Assembly: GCA_001542995.1 (NCBI GenBank) | Contig: LFLA01000020.1 | Span: forward strand, 1-48,483 | Length of the DNA stretch: 48,483 nt | From: Nitrospina sp. LS_NOB | Lineage (GTDB): Bacteria; Nitrospinota; Nitrospinia; Nitrospinales; VA-1 | Direction of reading: 5' to 3' | Shown: one piece after another, positions 1 through 8,338 of the stretch | Layout of the letters: every line of letters starts with the position of its first letter | Numbering within the stretch: the stretch's first letter is position 1 | Translations under genes and position numbers: made by a program | Notes under the pieces: generated by a model | What the model saw: the letters and a program-made list of their open reading frames with translations, nothing else | What the model was told of the DNA's origin: nothing | The model's database searches: none

Positions 1-142
1 TATATACTGCTCTTCTTCCGGTGAGGATAATGCCCCCAAGGACAACCATTGTCGCTTATATATCAATTTAATACTCATAAGTCAATTTTTTTCAGGGCCG
101 ATGACCGCGTGACTCTTTCCTCTGCGTCATCGCGAACGGGAT

Positions 143-390
143 TACCCCTGCGGGGCACGAAAGCTTAGGTGAAACATCACGTCTTCACGGAGCCTGTGCT
201 GAGCGAAGTCGAAGTATTCAGAATGACAACACACTGAAACGGGATTCTTCACTGCGTTCAGAATGACAAGAAACGCCGGTTTGTCATCCTTGAGGAGCCG
301 GAGGCGACGAAGGATCTCGGGGTTATGCAAAGGTCTCTCTTTGAGAAAGAGCTTCGCATAAGTTGATAAAACAGAAAAGCGGGATTACCC
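143..390. repeat. Dispersed intergenic repeat cluster
   Basis: This gene-free stretch is built from short elements seen elsewhere in the window. At 143-163 there is a TACCCCTGCGGGGCACGAAAG-type element (related copies at 15745, 21838 and, inverted, 29351). From about 180 to 384 there are two copies of a CAGAATGACAA motif, a 'TTCACTGCGTTCAGAATGAC' segment, 'GGGGTTATGCAAAGGTCTC' and 'GCATAAGTTGATAAAACAG', in the same order as at 38560-38680 and 39061-39180. A 62-codon minus-strand reading frame here is made of repeat sequence and is not called a gene. Positions 1-142 show nothing recognisable. Confidence 0.7.
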
Positions 391-393
391 CTG

Positions 394-1953
394 TTATATT
401 TCGCACAACTCCATCAATGTGGCGGTCCCCGGCAGGTAGGAAGCCATGTCCCCTTTAGCTTTTCCTTTTAAAAATCCTTGAAGGAACTCCAGAGAAGCCC
501 CTCCGCCAGTGGATACAAAGAAATTGCTGGAAAAATAATTCCACAGTTGATAAGAATCATTTTCAAGGAAGTCGATGGATATCTGGTTTCGATTGATGGT
601 CGAGGGGAAATGTTTTTCGATCTGGACCTTGATCATTTTTTTCAATTCGGTAATTCCTATTTTGTTCAAGATCGCGGCGGAATCTCCCCCACCAATAACT
701 ACGGAAAATTTGGGGTTGCTCAGGGACATCTGAAAAAGCAATTTGGCTAATTCCAGAGAACCTTCTGCGTAATAGCTGCATGCAGGATGATCGTAGGCTC
801 CCAGAGGCCCGTTCCAGAACACATTTTTAATATCTTTAAAAAGGTTTTCAAATTGGTTGATGGTTTTTTCGCCTAAATCGAGCTGGAGCTCTTTAGAAAA
901 GTCGGGGGTTGTTTTATTTTCAAAAATAGTGCTCTGATAATCCGTGACAACTTTGTAATCTTCGGGAAGGAGTAAATTGACCTTGTTGATTTCAGCAAGT
1001 TCAATGATTTCTTCGGCCAGGTTGATTTCTTTCAGGAGCTCTTCGTTTTCGGTTTCCTTCTGGCTTAGCAGTTTTGAGGGCAATGTGTCTTTCTGAAAAG
1101 GTTGCAGCAATTCCTTTTGCTGTTGTGCCAGGAGGAAAGCATTGGCCATTTTCCCCCCGATTAAAATACTTTTGACTCCGGTAGCGACAAATTGTTTTAA
1201 AATCTCAATTTTGTCAGATATTTTTGCCCCACCTGCTACAACCAGGGTTTTTTCAGGTTGGGACAGTATTCTGCCAGCGAATTTTCCAATGCGGTTGATT
1301 TCCTCATAGAGAAGAACACCGGCAACCACCAGTTTCCCCTTTTTCCGCATCAGTTGAGGCAAAAGTTTGATGCTTTTTGTAGCGCGATGGCTGCAACCGA
1401 ACGCGCAATTCACATAGACATCAGCAATATCTGCCAATTTGGTGATGGTTTCGGTACGGTATAGATCTGTATTTGTTGGATCCAAAAGATAACGCAGATT
1501 GGGAAGAAACTTGATTCCTCCCGGTGGAAGACGCTTATGTGCGACGATTTCCAGAGAATGTTGCATATGGGCATCAATTGTTTCGGGGGGAAAGATGGTG
1601 TAGGTGTCCCCATAAATTCTTCGGATCAAAGTATCGAAGTGAGAGGAAACAAACTGGATATTGAAGATGCCGTCCCAGCCGGAATGATCTTTCGTTTTAT
1701 GCGGCCGACCAAGGTGTGAACCGATGATGATTCGGCAGTCTCCTTCTGTCAACTCGTGGATCTTTCTGAATGTGAGGTCCAGAAAACGCCGGATTCGGGT
1801 ATCGTCTGCAACCCGGTATAATCCTTTTGCGGTGGATCGCAGGGGAACGTTAAAATCGCACCGGATAAAAATGGTCTTGCCCCTTAAATCAGCCGGTTTC
1901 AACTTGCCTAGCTGGGTCATTCCTATCGCATTATTGGAGCTTGAGTCGGCCAT
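394..1953 (-). CDS. pgk: Phosphoglycerate kinase, long divergent form
   Basis: Phosphoglycerate kinase transfers phosphate between 1,3-bisphosphoglycerate and ADP in glycolysis/gluconeogenesis in the cytosol. Family motifs are visible in order: RCDFNVPL, SHLGRP, VNCAFGCSHRATKS, GGAKISDKI, FWNGPLGAYDHP, GGGDSAA and STGGGASLEFL. The protein is 519 residues, against roughly 390-420 for usual bacterial enzymes. Extra length lies before the nucleotide loop (around residues 280-330) and between GGGDSAA and STGGGAS (around 425-475). The usual NDAFG is NCAFG and the usual LLEN(V/L)RF is FLPNLRY, so it is an outlying member, although the Lys of GGAK, the Arg of SHRA and the Asp of GGGD remain. The ATG at 1953 has AGGA about eight bases upstream; a second in-frame ATG lies 11 codons later. 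It is transcribed away from the ribonuclease gene. Activity is probable but not certain. Confidence 0.88.
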   Translation of the reverse strand: MADSSSNNAIGMTQLGKLKPADLRGKTIFIRCDFNVPLRSTAKGLYRVADDTRIRRFLDLTFRKIHELTEGDCRIIIGSHLGRPHKTKDHSGWDGIFNIQFVSSHFDTLIRRIYGDTYTIFPPETIDAHMQHSLEIVAHKRLPPGGIKFLPNLRYLLDPTNTDLYRTETITKLADIADVYVNCAFGCSHRATKSIKLLPQLMRKKGKLVVAGVLLYEEINRIGKFAGRILSQPEKTLVVAGGAKISDKIEILKQFVATGVKSILIGGKMANAFLLAQQQKELLQPFQKDTLPSKLLSQKETENEELLKEINLAEEIIELAEINKVNLLLPEDYKVVTDYQSTIFENKTTPDFSKELQLDLGEKTINQFENLFKDIKNVFWNGPLGAYDHPACSYYAEGSLELAKLLFQMSLSNPKFSVVIGGGDSAAILNKIGITELKKMIKVQIEKHFPSTINRNQISIDFLENDSYQLWNYFSSNFFVSTGGGASLEFLQGFLKGKAKGDMASYLPGTATLMELCEI

Positions 1954-2484
1954 TCTGATGTCCTGTTTTAGTGAAACGTGGAAGGTTGAAAATCAGTTGT
2001 TTTTGTCGATAAATGCATCAATTCTTTCATATTGTTTTTATCGGGATAATTCCTTAATTCGACAAGAATATTTTCATTCTTTCGGATAAGAATGGTATGA
2101 TTAAATTGGATATGAAAGTATCCTGAAGTGAAAAATAATAATTTTTGCCGGAATCAACCGGCTTTAGCCATAAGTGAGTTTCGATTGTTCCCCTTTATAA
2201 AGGAATTTATACCAAAAAATTTATGGTTTTTATCGAAATTTAAAAAGAGTTTAAATAACATTTTTATAGACTTTCCGACAGGAAAAACCAACCCTGAAAC
2301 ACAGAATTTTTTATTCCTCACCAAGACCGATAACCTGTGATCCCGACCGGCAAAAAAGCAAAGTTAGTATTTAATTATTTGAATTATAAAGGTTAATTTT
2401 TCATATATCAACCTTTTGAATGCTTGCCCGGCCTTGAAACCTACCGTTGGTTGTACCTGCAAATAAAGTCAGGAAGAATTTCTA
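1954..2484. other. AT-rich divergent intergenic region
   Basis: This 531-base spacer separates pgk (-) from the ribonuclease E/G gene (+) and should hold both promoters. It is strongly AT-rich. Short open frames in it (for example 2128-2340, +) have low-complexity translations with no recognisable family, and I do not call them genes. I could not single out a convincing -35/-10 pair. Confidence 0.4.
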
Positions 2485-4413
2485 ATGAGAAAAACTAAAA
2501 CTTCAAAAAAAGTAATGTTGATCAATGCCCAGCATCCTGAAGAATGCCGGGTTGTTGTTCTGGACAATAATGTTATCGATGACTACATTGTCGAGCATTC
2601 CTCCCGGGAGCAAATTAAAGGGAATATTTATTCAGGAGTGATCAACCGGGTCGAGCCTTCCATTGAAGCGGCTTTTGTCGATTTTGGTGGCAAGAAATAC
2701 GGTTTTATGCCCTTCAAGGATGTCTTGAAAGAATCCTACGTGCATACTGGCGAAAAAAAGGCGAAAGTGAGGATTCAGGATGTTCTAATTCGAGGCCAGC
2801 GCATTGTGGTTCAGGTTGCGAAAGAGAGCAGGGATACCAAAGGTCCCTCACTGACCAATGCGATAAGTTTGGCTGGCAGGTTTTTGGTTTTGATGCAGGG
2901 ACAGGGAAGTGCGGTATCCCGCAAAATTGAGGATGAAAGTGAAAGGAAAAAACTCAAGGATATCGTTGCCGGTTTGGAATTGCCGGAACACCTGGGAGTG
3001 ATCATTCGTACCGCCGGTGTAGGACAGACCAAGGTCGAATTGCAGAAAGATTTGCAGATGTTGCTGAAAATCTGGAACAAAGTTGAAGATGCGTCGAAAA
3101 ATGAATCTGCCTCGGGTCCGTTTTTAATTTATCAGGAGCCGGATTTGGTGGTCAGGACGGTTCGGGACCATTTCAGCAGTGATACCACCCAGATCATCGT
3201 GGATAACACAGATGCTTATAAAGCTTTAAAGGATTTTATAAAGCTGGTCATGCCCCGCAACCGCAACCTGGTTAAGCTCTACAAGGAAACGAAGCCTCTT
3301 TTCTCTGAGTACAATGTTGAGGAACAGATTGAATCGATTTACCAGCGCACGGTTTTATTGCCTTCTGGTGGTTCCATTGTGATCGATATTGGAGAGGCGA
3401 TGGTTTCTATCGACGTCAACTCCGGTAAAACCAAAGGTGGCTTGGATTTGGAAGAAACAGCGGTGACGACGAATCTTGAAGCGGCCAGGGAAGTTGCCCG
3501 ACAACTCAGGTTGAGGGATCTGGGGGGGCTGATTGTCATTGATTTTATCGATATGTACCAGAAAAAAAACAAGGCCGCTGTTGAAAAACTGCTGAAGCAA
3601 GAGTGCAAAACGGATAAGGCAAGAATCAACCTTGCCAGAATTTCTAAGTTTGGTTTACTCGAAATGACCCGGCAACGGATTTCACCTCCTGTCAAGGAAG
3701 GGGTTTTTGCACAATGCGGCCATTGTGCGGGGTCGGGGTTGGTGCGTTCGGTGGACTCTGTAATCCTGAATGTTCTACGGAAAATTCATGAGATCATTGC
3801 AGCAGGAAAAGTGAAAGTCCTCACTCTGGAAGTATCCCCGGAAATTTCCAATTATATCTTGAATCATAAAGTCGACGTTCTGGCAGATTTGAAAACCAAA
3901 CATTTAGTTACTTTCCGATTTCAGATCAAAGATGGTTTGGGTTATGAAGATTTCAAATATACAGTGTCCGAAGTCTGGGAGACTGAGAGCGTTCAGGATA
4001 AAAAATCTACCGAAAAAGCTGTCGAGTCTCCCGAATCCAGCGAAAGGGCTAGACCCGCCGCTCAAGTTGAAGGCGGGCCGGAGGAGTCAGAAAAGCAGGG
4101 GGCCGCAGATGCCAAGCCCAACACGAGGAGAAAATATGCTAATCGAAGACCTTCCACTCGGCGGGGGGGACCTCAGAGGGGAAGACGTCGGCGTCCCTAC
4201 GCAGGGAAAAAGACCGAGGAAGCATCGGCCAATAATGCCAGCTCGGAACCAAAGAATGAGGCCAACTCGGGAAACACTGATTTTTCAAAAAGTGATATTC
4301 CCGGCGACATCAAATCGCCAATGCCTCCATTGCCGAGACCTTTTGTGAGAGAAAGTCCGGAGCCTCAGGTATCTAATGAACCGGCTTCTCCAACAGATGT
4401 GGCAGGGGACTGA
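2485..4413 (+). CDS. rng: Ribonuclease E/G family endoribonuclease
   Basis: Single-strand endoribonuclease that processes rRNA and tRNA precursors and starts mRNA decay. The order is: N-terminal extension, S1 RNA-binding domain at about residues 37-125 (containing EPSIEAAFVDFG), RNase H-like and DNase I-like catalytic core to about residue 410 with the metal-binding VSIDVNSGKTKGG motif and IDFIDM, and the zinc-link CGHCAGSG corresponding to the CPxC-type link of RNase E. After a small domain to about residue 490, the remaining ~150 residues are low-complexity, Glu/Pro/Arg-rich, with a basic patch (GGPQRGRRRRPYAG). Such a tail resembles the degradosome-scaffolding/RNA-binding tail of RNase E, so rne is an alternative symbol; the core length fits RNase G. 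The gene ends eight bases before the convergent lipoprotein gene. Confidence 0.93.
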   Translation: MRKTKTSKKVMLINAQHPEECRVVVLDNNVIDDYIVEHSSREQIKGNIYSGVINRVEPSIEAAFVDFGGKKYGFMPFKDVLKESYVHTGEKKAKVRIQDVLIRGQRIVVQVAKESRDTKGPSLTNAISLAGRFLVLMQGQGSAVSRKIEDESERKKLKDIVAGLELPEHLGVIIRTAGVGQTKVELQKDLQMLLKIWNKVEDASKNESASGPFLIYQEPDLVVRTVRDHFSSDTTQIIVDNTDAYKALKDFIKLVMPRNRNLVKLYKETKPLFSEYNVEEQIESIYQRTVLLPSGGSIVIDIGEAMVSIDVNSGKTKGGLDLEETAVTTNLEAAREVARQLRLRDLGGLIVIDFIDMYQKKNKAAVEKLLKQECKTDKARINLARISKFGLLEMTRQRISPPVKEGVFAQCGHCAGSGLVRSVDSVILNVLRKIHEIIAAGKVKVLTLEVSPEISNYILNHKVDVLADLKTKHLVTFRFQIKDGLGYEDFKYTVSEVWETESVQDKKSTEKAVESPESSERARPAAQVEGGPEESEKQGAADAKPNTRRKYANRRPSTRRGGPQRGRRRRPYAGKKTEEASANNASSEPKNEANSGNTDFSKSDIPGDIKSPMPPLPRPFVRESPEPQVSNEPASPTDVAGD

Positions 4414-4420
4414 ACCCTTC

Positions 4421-5152
4421 TCAGGCAGATTTTGCGCAGCGAAAACCGGTGTCCCAGAACCTCATTTCAGGGGGCGAAATATTCCGGTAGGGAAGCATTG
4501 TGAACTCTTTCATAAAGCCGTGTTCGCGTTTATGAATCGAGCCTCCACGGGTGACCTTGAACTTTTTCCCGTAATTTTTGTCATGGTGGTTGGAGTTGGG
4601 GTAGGGTTGGTACCAGCTTGAAGTCCATTCAGAGACATTACCGTTCATTCCCCAAATACGATAACTGCTGACATCTCCCTCAAGGGAATTTACAGGCAAG
4701 ACTTGTTTGCCGAAATTAGCGGTGCCCTTTTCGAAATCGTTGCCCCATACGAAAAGTCGATTGTCGCTACCGCGAGCCGCCTTTTCCCATTCGTATTCTG
4801 TCGGCAGGCGTTTGTCGATCCAAAGACAATAGGCTTCGGCCTCATATCCGCTGACTCCGCGGACGGGTAAATTCATTTGCCGGGTTGGATATTTGGCCTG
4901 AGGCTTAAACTGCATAAACTTTTCATAGGTCACTTCAAATTGATCTATATAGAAGGCCTTTAAAAAATACTGCTGCTCGGGTTGGGCGTTGAGGGAGGCC
5001 GTTTTGTCCGACATGAACTGCAGGAGATTGCTTTGAGGATTAAGCCCCAGAGTGAATTTGCCTTCGGGAATAAGAATCATCCCGGCATGTTTCTCACTCT
5101 CGCAAGAAACAAGAAATATTAAAGCAAGTAAAATGGGGAATAATTTATTCAA
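4421..5152 (-). CDS. Formylglycine-generating-enzyme-like (SUMF1) lipoprotein
   Basis: A 243-residue protein with a lipoprotein signal: hydrophobic stretch then lipobox LVSC at residues 14-17, so it is probably anchored in the outer or inner membrane facing the periplasm. The rest is an FGE-sulfatase/SUMF1 domain, shown by the opening MILIPEGKFTLG, the mid-domain FYIDQFEVTYEKFMQF, RLPTEYEWEKAARG, the NGNVSEWTSSWY block and the ending RFWDTGFRCAKS. Many members of this fold are not sulfatase-maturing oxidases; the paired active-site cysteines of true FGE are not evident, so a binding or structural role is more likely (inference). The start is TTG, overlapping the stop of the upstream HmuY-like gene by four bases (TTGA), which implies translational coupling. 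It is convergent with the ribonuclease gene with only seven bases between the stops. Confidence 0.85.
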   Translation of the reverse strand: MNKLFPILLALIFLVSCESEKHAGMILIPEGKFTLGLNPQSNLLQFMSDKTASLNAQPEQQYFLKAFYIDQFEVTYEKFMQFKPQAKYPTRQMNLPVRGVSGYEAEAYCLWIDKRLPTEYEWEKAARGSDNRLFVWGNDFEKGTANFGKQVLPVNSLEGDVSSYRIWGMNGNVSEWTSSWYQPYPNSNHHDKNYGKKFKVTRGGSIHKREHGFMKEFTMLPYRNISPPEMRFWDTGFRCAKSA

Positions 5153-5862
5153 TTATTTTTTTCTGGAGATTGGGCATTCTTTGCAAGACGGGTGTCGGGA
5201 AATATTTCAGAACCGGGTTCAGCTAAAATATATTCAATCGTGAGGCAGGCCGCTTGTTCCCGGGTGCACATCATGGAACGGCATTTCAGATCCTTCTGGC
5301 CACAGTAGTAGTTCAGGATCCTCATTTTCATAAAGATGCCATTGTTTAATTTTAGCGCATAAACGTTTCTTTTGGATTCGATGTTGTGGGTTCTTGTGCG
5401 GTAATTGTACCAGCCTGCCAATTCCTTGTTGATTAAATTGCCTAGTGACCGGTGGTCTTGCACATAGCCAGTTTTAGGAGCGGTTTTAACATCATCAAAG
5501 TTGATGGGGCCGAGGTTGATGACTCCGGTTTTCCCGGACGGGTTGGTTTTTCCACCATTGGAGATGATTTTTGTCCGGCTGAACCCTAAGTCCCAGCCAA
5601 CCTGATTCAATTTATTTGTTTCCGCTTCGGCTTCAGAAATTTTCAGGGTTTTTCCGGAGCTGAACTCCACTAACACCCAAGTGTTTCTTTCTTTGGCATT
5701 AACTTTGATAATAGGGTTGTTAGTGCTGATTTTTTTGATCTTTTTCGGAGGAAGCGGAACGGATTCAAAATCCTCTATATTGTCCTCCATATAATTCAGG
5801 GTAGTGTGAAACAAGAGGGTCGCTCCGAGGAGCATTAAGAATATACGTGGTGTAGGGTTCAT
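5149..5862 (-). CDS. HmuY-like family protein, exported
   Basis: A 237-residue protein with an N-terminal hydrophobic segment (residues 6-20, RIFLMLLGATLLFHT) that acts as signal or anchor. The body has hallmarks of the HmuY family: WDLGFSRTKIISNGG near residue 92, a WYNYRTRTHNIESK region that would correspond to the ligand loop, and 'LNNGIFMKMRILNYY' near the C terminus. HmuY of Porphyromonas binds haem, but many environmental members lack proof of that; here the assignment is by pattern recall. A Cys-rich segment (CGQKDLKCRSMMC plus a further Cys) is unusual for the family and may form disulfides. It is the first gene of a two-gene unit with the SUMF1-like lipoprotein. The start ATG at 5862 is preceded by AGGCCT. 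Confidence 0.6.
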   Translation of the reverse strand: MNPTPRIFLMLLGATLLFHTTLNYMEDNIEDFESVPLPPKKIKKISTNNPIIKVNAKERNTWVLVEFSSGKTLKISEAEAETNKLNQVGWDLGFSRTKIISNGGKTNPSGKTGVINLGPINFDDVKTAPKTGYVQDHRSLGNLINKELAGWYNYRTRTHNIESKRNVYALKLNNGIFMKMRILNYYCGQKDLKCRSMMCTREQAACLTIEYILAEPGSEIFPDTRLAKNAQSPEKNN

Positions 5863-5999
5863 AGGCCTATTTTAACATAGCCTCTTTCTAACATTTTTGG
5901 TTAAACCTGGAAAGCCAAGGCATATGATCGATTATTAATTATCTGTCAGAATAATACAGTTATTTATAATAAATACAATAGCTTGTGAAAACCATTGCT

Positions 6000-6027
6000 T
6001 TTACTGTTTTTTCCTTTAATGTATAAT
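6000..6027 (+). promoter_or_regulatory. Possible sigma70-type promoter
   Basis: TTTACT (6000-6005) and a perfect TATAAT (6022-6027) are 16 bases apart, in an AT-rich spacer upstream of the gene at 6062. The -10 match is good, the -35 is weak. Confidence 0.4.
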
Positions 6028-6061
6028 TACTTGCAGGATTATGGGCACATAAAGGCGAGAA

Positions 6062-6697
6062 ATGGGTGACGAGAGATATTTCGGTTATAAAAAAGCGCAA
6101 ATCGAGAATTTTTTAAAGGAAGAATTTAAAAAAAAATTCAAAAGCAGCGCTAAAATTTCCCTCCGAAAAAGACAGAAATTTATAAGGGAGGTGACCCGCA
6201 AAATTGCCAAGCGGTTTGGCAAAGATGTGTTGGTGCTGATTGACTTCTCGAAAAATGGTTTTTGTGCTGTTGTTTCCCCGGCCCAAACAGAATCGACCGA
6301 AAAGGGAAAGCTGATTAAATCCTTTTCTCATCCCCATGTATTTTATACTTCGCATTGTGTCGATCGTTTCAGCGAAAGAACGCAATCCCATGAAAATTGT
6401 GTTATCACGCTGGATGCATTTTTCAATAAGGCGCTATCCACTTATGGGGAAAATGATGGGTTTCTGACTTGTCCTGATGGGGTTTTTGCTTATGATTTAA
6501 TTGAAGAACGCCTGATTGTAAAAACCTATATTAATTTAGATCTTTTATCTGACGACCAGATAAAGCAGTTTTATGGTTCTGGCATGATTTCAATGCTTCC
6601 CAAGGAGTATGCTACAGAGGATGTCTTTGGCGCTGATTTTATTCTTGGGGATGAACACGATGAGTTTTTAGGCAAACCTGATAATGAGAGCCTTTAG
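6062..6697 (+). CDS. Conserved-looking hypothetical protein
   Basis: A 211-residue soluble protein that I do not recognise. The first 60 residues are very basic and Lys-rich with predicted helices, followed by a beta segment (DVLVLIDFS), a central motif FYTSHCVDRFSERT around residues 96-109 (a His-x3-Asp-Arg-Phe-x2-Arg pattern), and a mixed C-terminal half with an acidic end. No signal peptide or membrane segment is seen. AAAGGCGAG immediately upstream gives a fair ribosome binding site for the ATG at 6062, and a promoter-like sequence lies about 35 bases before it. It stands 70 bases upstream of ftsE on the same strand, so it may be co-transcribed with the division module, but no functional link can be shown. 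Confidence 0.75.
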   Translation: MGDERYFGYKKAQIENFLKEEFKKKFKSSAKISLRKRQKFIREVTRKIAKRFGKDVLVLIDFSKNGFCAVVSPAQTESTEKGKLIKSFSHPHVFYTSHCVDRFSERTQSHENCVITLDAFFNKALSTYGENDGFLTCPDGVFAYDLIEERLIVKTYINLDLLSDDQIKQFYGSGMISMLPKEYATEDVFGADFILGDEHDEFLGKPDNESL

Positions 6698-6767
6698 ACC
6701 GACGCCGCATTTTTTATTTCTTCATATCTTTACCACCTGAAATATTCATCTCAATTTTATTCAGAGA

Positions 6768-7424
6768 ATGATCCAGTTATTCAATGTTATTAAAAAATAT
6801 GGCAGTGGTAGTCCAGCACTGGATGATATCTCTCTCAGAATTGAAAAGGGAGAGTTCGTATTTTTAACGGGTCCGAGTGGAGCTGGAAAAACGACCATTC
6901 TGAAAATTCTTTCCGGATGGGAGCATTTTGAGGAGGGTCAGGTTTTGGTGCAGGGAATCAACGTTGGGAAGCTGAATGCGGGGAATATGCATACCCTAAG
7001 GCGATCCATCGGGGTGATTTTTCAAGATTATAAGCTTCTGGCCAATAAAACAGCCTTTGAAAATGTTGCGTTTGCCCAGGAAGTCACGAACCGTAATCGA
7101 AAAACAATTAAATTTAAAACATGGGAGGCTCTAAAGAATGTAGGGCTGACTTCCAAAAAAGATTCTTTTCCTCCCCAGCTTTCAGGAGGAGAGCAACAAC
7201 GCGTGGCCATTGCCCGGGCGATGGTGAATGCCCCCCCAATCATTTTAGCCGATGAACCCACCGGTAATCTGGATCAGGAAATTTCTCTTGAGATTTTAAA
7301 GCTTCTTGAAGAGTTGAACCGCAATGGAGCGACCATTGTATTTGCAACGCACAGTCAGGATATTTTGAAATTGGGAAATCATCGAGTTGTTGTTCTCAAT
7401 CGCGGAAAGGTTATCTCATCGTGA
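6768..7424 (+). CDS. ftsE: Cell division ATP-binding protein FtsE
   Basis: ATPase subunit of the FtsEX complex, which sits at the divisome and drives peptidoglycan hydrolase activation through FtsX. All ABC ATPase motifs are visible in 218 residues: Walker [10 protein letters not shown] (residues 35-43), Q-loop in [10 protein letters not shown], signature [14 protein letters not shown], Walker [13 protein letters not shown] and the switch His in FATHS. Size and the GNLD after Walker B match FtsE rather than longer transporters. Its GTGA-type four-base overlap with ftsX and the following murein hydrolase activator gene confirm the assignment. Confidence 0.95.
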   Translation: MIQLFNVIKKYGSGSPALDDISLRIEKGEFVFLTGPSGAGKTTILKILSGWEHFEEGQVLVQGINVGKLNAGNMHTLRRSIGVIFQDYKLLANKTAFENVAFAQEVTNRNRKTIKFKTWEALKNVGLTSKKDSFPPQLSGGEQQRVAIARAMVNAPPIILADEPTGNLDQEISLEILKLLEELNRNGATIVFATHSQDILKLGNHRVVVLNRGKVISS

Positions 7425-8338
7425 ACTCAGTAATCCAGGCGTTGTTAATTGGTTCTCGGGCAACGATTGCGAATGTTCGCGCGAATGTGCAAACCTTCCT
7501 GATTTCCGTTATGACCATTGCTATTTCGATAGGAATTTTGGGGCTTTTCCTTATTATATTTTTTAACTTGAATGGATTTTTGGCGAGCTGGAATCAGCAG
7601 GTTCAATTAATCGTTTACTTGCAGGACGATATATCACGCGCCCAAAAAGGGAATCTGGAAGACCTGTTTAAAACCAATTCAAGAGTTCAATCGACGGAAG
7701 AAGTTACCAAAGATCAGGCCTGGCAGGAATTCAGGCTTAGCCAAGCGGAGAAATCAGGTTTGGAACTTGACCTGGGTTTTAATCCGTTACCCGGTTCTTA
7801 CAGAGTTCGTTTTAAGATGTCTGATAACCGCCTGTTGCATATCAGCAAATTTGCGGGAAAAATCCAGAGTGAGCCAGGTGTTGAATCCGTGGAATATGGC
7901 AAAAGCTGGGTCAGCCGTTTTGAAAAGTTTATGGTTTTCTGCCGCGTTTTTCTGATGGCGACAGGGGCTTTGCTAAGTTTTGGGTTGATACTGATTATTT
8001 CTAACACCATTCGACTTTCCATTTACTCACGGCAGGATGAGATTGAATTGATGCTGTTAATCGGAGCGACTCCCCAGTTTGTCAAAATCCCTTTTTTGCT
8101 GGAAGGAATGCTGCAGGGTTTGTCAGGATCCTTGCTTTCCCTGGGGTTGATGGAGATTATTTATTATTACTTGCGGAACGAATTCCAAACTTCCATAGAG
8201 TCCATTGCGAGGGGAATGGGTTTTCAGTTTATCCCAGAGCCATTTTTGTTAATTCTTGTTGGATCGAGTGTGTTGATTGGATTGGTTGCCAGCTATATCT
8301 CGACCTATCAATACATGCAGGTTTTAAATAGAAGATGA
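7421..8338 (+). CDS. ftsX: Cell division protein FtsX
   Basis: Inner-membrane partner of FtsE, 305 residues. There is one transmembrane segment at about residues 25-50 (MTIAISIGILGLFLIIFF), a periplasmic domain of about 110 residues (QVQLIVYLQDDIS onward), then three membrane segments with the FtsX permease domain (GALLSFGLILIISNTIRL; PFLLEGMLQGLSG; LVGSSVLIGLVASY). The motif RLSIYSRQDEIELMLLIGAT is typical of the FtsX intracellular loop. Translation starts at GTG within the ftsE stop (GTGA) and ends in an ATGA overlap with the next gene, so the three are translationally coupled. Confidence 0.93.
   Translation: MNSVIQALLIGSRATIANVRANVQTFLISVMTIAISIGILGLFLIIFFNLNGFLASWNQQVQLIVYLQDDISRAQKGNLEDLFKTNSRVQSTEEVTKDQAWQEFRLSQAEKSGLELDLGFNPLPGSYRVRFKMSDNRLLHISKFAGKIQSEPGVESVEYGKSWVSRFEKFMVFCRVFLMATGALLSFGLILIISNTIRLSIYSRQDEIELMLLIGATPQFVKIPFLLEGMLQGLSGSLLSLGLMEIIYYYLRNEFQTSIESIARGMGFQFIPEPFLLILVGSSVLIGLVASYISTYQYMQVLNRR

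Noticed and set aside
142-330. Small minus-strand ORF at the left edge
   Set aside because: The translation is made of the CAGAATGACAA repeat, which gives similar peptides (for example VILNAVKNP) wherever it occurs.
2128-2340. 70-codon plus-strand ORF before the ribonuclease gene
   Set aside because: AT-rich low-complexity translation, no ribosome binding site, no recognisable pattern.
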